This document shows positions 5,077-6,731 of a stretch of 6,731 nucleotides of DNA, in pieces. Under the pieces are notes generated by a model. It was not told the origin of the DNA. It saw only the letters and a program-made list of their open reading frames with translations, and did no database searches. A program made the position numbers and the translations under genes. How positions within the stretch are numbered: the stretch's first letter is position 1; the number at the start of each line of letters is the position of its first letter. The DNA comes from Actinomycetota bacterium. GTDB lineage: Bacteria; Actinomycetota; Actinomycetes; Streptosporangiales; Streptosporangiaceae. The stretch spans positions 4,060-10,790 of the forward strand of contig PMST01000144.1 in NCBI GenBank assembly GCA_003168295.1, in the 5' to 3' direction.

Positions 5077-5352
5077 GTGGTGGCCACGAACGGCCGTGAC
5101 GGCATCCAGGCCGCCATCGACAAGCAGCCGGCCCTCATCCTGCTCGACAACCGCCTCCCCGACGCGACCGGCAGTGAAATCCTGGGAGAGCTCGCCTCCT
5201 GGCCGGCCACGGCGGCCATCCCCGTGGTCGTCCTCAGCAGCGATGCCGACGACGTCATAGCTCAGCTGGTAGCCAACGGAGCCATTGAAGCTGTCCCGAA
5301 GCCGTTCGATATCCACAAGTTCATAGCCATGATCGATCGCTACTTGCCCTGA
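5077..5352 (+). CDS. N-terminally truncated response-regulator receiver domain
   Basis: The 91-residue frame covers beta2 to alpha5 of a CheY-like receiver. ILLDNRLPD has the phospho-acceptor Asp at 24, VVVLSS has the conserved Ser/Thr switch position at 54, and AVPKPFDIHKF has the conserved Lys-Pro at 75-76. Missing are beta1, its acidic Mg2+-binding pair (usually DD) and helix alpha1, about 30-35 residues. An in-frame TAA at 5068-5070 closes the frame, and no other plus frame upstream resembles the lost part. Without the acidic pair a normal receiver cannot hold Mg2+ for phosphorylation. It is therefore either the decayed remnant of a full receiver gene or an atypical mini-receiver. There is no ribosome site before GTG 5077 or 5080; a TANNNT element could allow a leaderless start at 5080. 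There is no output domain and no kinase nearby. Codon use still looks normal, with no internal stop, so any loss is recent. Confidence 0.7.
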   Translation: MVATNGRDGIQAAIDKQPALILLDNRLPDATGSEILGELASWPATAAIPVVVLSSDADDVIAQLVANGAIEAVPKPFDIHKFIAMIDRYLP

Positions 5353-5369
5353 CCACCGCCCGGGTCAGG
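5348..5369. terminator. Shared bidirectional hairpin containing both stop codons
   Basis: CCTGACC (5348-5354) pairs perfectly with GGTCAGG (5363-5369) around an 8-base loop. The receiver TGA (5350-5352) lies in the left arm and the ABC gene TGA (5365-5367, minus strand) in the right arm. By symmetry it works the same way on both transcripts, so a two-way terminator is likely for these convergent genes that lie 12 bp apart. Confidence 0.55.
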
Positions 5370-6731
5370 CGACGAGCTCGGATTCGCCGATGAAGGCGTC
5401 CCAGAGGGCGGCATAGGTGCTCCCCGCGGCCAGCAGCTCGGCGTGCGTCCCGGTCTCGGCGATGCGGCCGGAGTCCAGGACCACGATGCGATCCGCGCGG
5501 GCGGCGGTGGTGAGGCGGTGCGCGACCACGATGGTGGTGCGCGCCGCGGTCAGCTGGCCGATGGCATGGTTCACGGCCGCCTCCGCAGCCAGGTCGAGCG
5601 CGGCGGTGGCCTCGTCGAGCAGCAAGATGGCGGGGTCGGCCAGCTGCGCGCGGGCGAGCGCGATGAGCTGACGCTGGCCGGCCGACAGGTTGCGGCCGCG
5701 CTCGGAGACCTCATGGTCGTAGCCGCCGGACAGCCGCATGATCATCTCGTGCGCGCCGGTCGCCCGGGCCGCGGCCTCCACCTCGGCGTCGCTGGCGTCC
5801 GGCCTGGCGTACGCGATCGAGTCGCTGACCGTCCCCGCGAACAGGTAGGACTCTTGCGGGACGACGCCGAGTTGGTGCCGGTAGCTGGCCAGGTCGTAGT
5901 CGCGGACGTCGGTGCCGTCGACCAGGACCGTGCCGCCGGTCACGTCGTAGAAGCGGGCGACGAGCTTGACCAGCGTGGACTTACCCGCCCCGGTCTGGCC
6001 GACCAGGGCGACGGTCTCGCCGGGCTCGATGGTCAGGTTGATCCCGGACAGTGCATTGGCGTCGGTGTTGGTGTAGTTGAAGTTGACGTCGCGCAGCTCG
6101 ATCCGGCCACGTAGCCTGCCCGGGGTGACAGGCCGGCTGGCCGGCGGCGTCGAGGTGCCGAGCCGGAGCAGGTCGGTGATCCGGTGCAGTCCGACCATGG
6201 CCTGCTGGTAGCCGTCGAAGACCTGGGACAGCTGCTGGACAGGGGAGAAGAACAGGTCGATGTAGAGCAGGTAGGCGATCAGCGCGCCCGCCTTGAGCGT
6301 GCCGTCGCGCATCTCGCCGGTGGCGAGGACCAGGACGATCGCCCCGGCCGCGGTGGACAGGGTCTGCACGAACGGGAAGTAGATGGCGATGTAGCGTTGG
6401 GCGCGCAGCCGGGAAACCCGGAACGCGTTACTGAGCGCGCCGAACCGGTCCCGGTTGACCGGCTCACGGCGGAACGACTGCGTCACCCGCAGGCCGGCCA
6501 CGTTCTCCGCGAAGTCGGCGTTGACGGCGGCGACCTTTTCCCGCGCTTCGGAATACGCCTTCGCTGACTTCTTCCTGAACACCAGCGTCGCTATCACCAG
6601 CACCGGGAAGATGGTCAGCACCGCCAGGCCAAGCTCGAGGTTGATGATGAGCAGCGCGGCGAGCACGCCGAAGAAGGTGAGCACCGAGCTGACCATGGTG
6701 ATCAGCCCCGTCTGCAGGAACGAGGACAGCG
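5365..6731 (-). CDS. ABC exporter, fused membrane and ATPase domains (5' end outside window)
   Basis: Type-IV (MsbA/LmrA-like) exporter half-transporter of the cytoplasmic membrane. The reading frame stays open to the window edge, so the N-terminus and first helices are missing; the Met at 6696 is internal. Numbered from that Met: membrane helices at about 4-40 and 103-152, the coupling region DFAENVAGLRVTQSF at about 61-75, then the ATPase: Walker A GQTGAGKST 233-241, Q-loop Gln281, signature LSAGQ 337-341 (Ala for the usual Gly), Walker B ILLLDE 357-362 with catalytic Glu, D-loop AALD, switch His393. All catalytic residues are present, so the site should be active. Such proteins act as homodimers or with a second half-transporter; a partner gene may lie just upstream (beyond 6731). 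The substrate (lipid, drug or peptide) is not readable. The gene ends in the hairpin shared with the receiver gene. Confidence 0.95.
   Translation of the reverse strand, partial: LSSFLQTGLITMVSSVLTFFGVLAALLIINLELGLAVLTIFPVLVIATLVFRKKSAKAYSEAREKVAAVNADFAENVAGLRVTQSFRREPVNRDRFGALSNAFRVSRLRAQRYIAIYFPFVQTLSTAAGAIVLVLATGEMRDGTLKAGALIAYLLYIDLFFSPVQQLSQVFDGYQQAMVGLHRITDLLRLGTSTPPASRPVTPGRLRGRIELRDVNFNYTNTDANALSGINLTIEPGETVALVGQTGAGKSTLVKLVARFYDVTGGTVLVDGTDVRDYDLASYRHQLGVVPQESYLFAGTVSDSIAYARPDASDAEVEAAARATGAHEMIMRLSGGYDHEVSERGRNLSAGQRQLIALARAQLADPAILLLDEATAALDLAAEAAVNHAIGQLTAARTTIVVAHRLTTAARADRIVVLDSGRIAETGTHAELLAAGSTYAALWDAFIGESELVA

Noticed and set aside
2951..5077. 708-codon plus-strand open frame across merR and pyrD
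   Set aside because: Composition is Arg/Pro/Gly/Gln-rich without any domain and it lies opposite two well-supported genes; an effect of scarce stops in GC-rich DNA.
5443..6114. Plus frame opposite the ABC ATPase domain
   Set aside because: Gly/Arg/Val/Asp-rich antisense shadow of a gene with complete Walker A, signature and Walker B motifs.

Overview
The window is GC-rich chromosomal DNA. The strong G/C third-position bias, GTG starts, a probably leaderless gene and families in their actinobacterial form (DHA2 exporter with partner MarR, short Mug glycosylase, class 2 PyrD with many Arg/Ala residues, LSAGQ-type ABC exporter) point to a high-GC actinomycete. Genus cannot be read from the sequence. 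There is no sign of a phage, insertion sequence, CRISPR array, tRNA or rRNA.

Layout. (1) 34-2017, minus: a MarR repressor gene and a 14-helix-type MFS drug exporter gene overlap by 44 bp and form an efflux operon. A perfect 7+4+7 palindrome (2051-2068) just upstream of marR is the best operator candidate. (2) 2175-2794, plus: a mismatch-specific uracil/thymine DNA glycosylase (mug) runs divergently from marR. A strong Shine-Dalgarno sequence serves a 12-codon frame whose stop overlaps the mug GTG start; this is either a leader peptide or a one-base frameshift in the true N-terminus. (3) 2795-3135: no convincing gene; it holds a strong hairpin and a GATATATC element. (4) 3136-3747, minus: a compact metal-type MerR unit with a 20-bp-spacer promoter, a probably leaderless merR, an 18-residue four-cysteine micro-ORF joined to the merR stop by TGATG and preceded by a near-perfect Shine-Dalgarno sequence, a 15-bp tandem repeat at its 3' end, and a 10-bp-stem hairpin as likely terminator. 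The micro-ORF is the most interesting item in the window. (5) 3783-4915, minus: quinone-dependent dihydroorotate dehydrogenase (pyrD) with a nested stem-loop after its stop. (6) 5077-5352, plus: a response-regulator receiver domain lacking its first beta strand and acidic pocket. (7) 5365-6731, minus: the C-terminal part of an ABC exporter (membrane domain plus ATPase) that runs off the window end; it converges on the receiver gene, and both stop codons sit in the arms of one hairpin.

The genes do not form one pathway. Two are self-contained regulator-effector units (MarR with MFS, MerR with the Cys-rich peptide). mug and pyrD are housekeeping genes of DNA repair and pyrimidine synthesis. The receiver and ABC genes are neighbours without an evident functional link.
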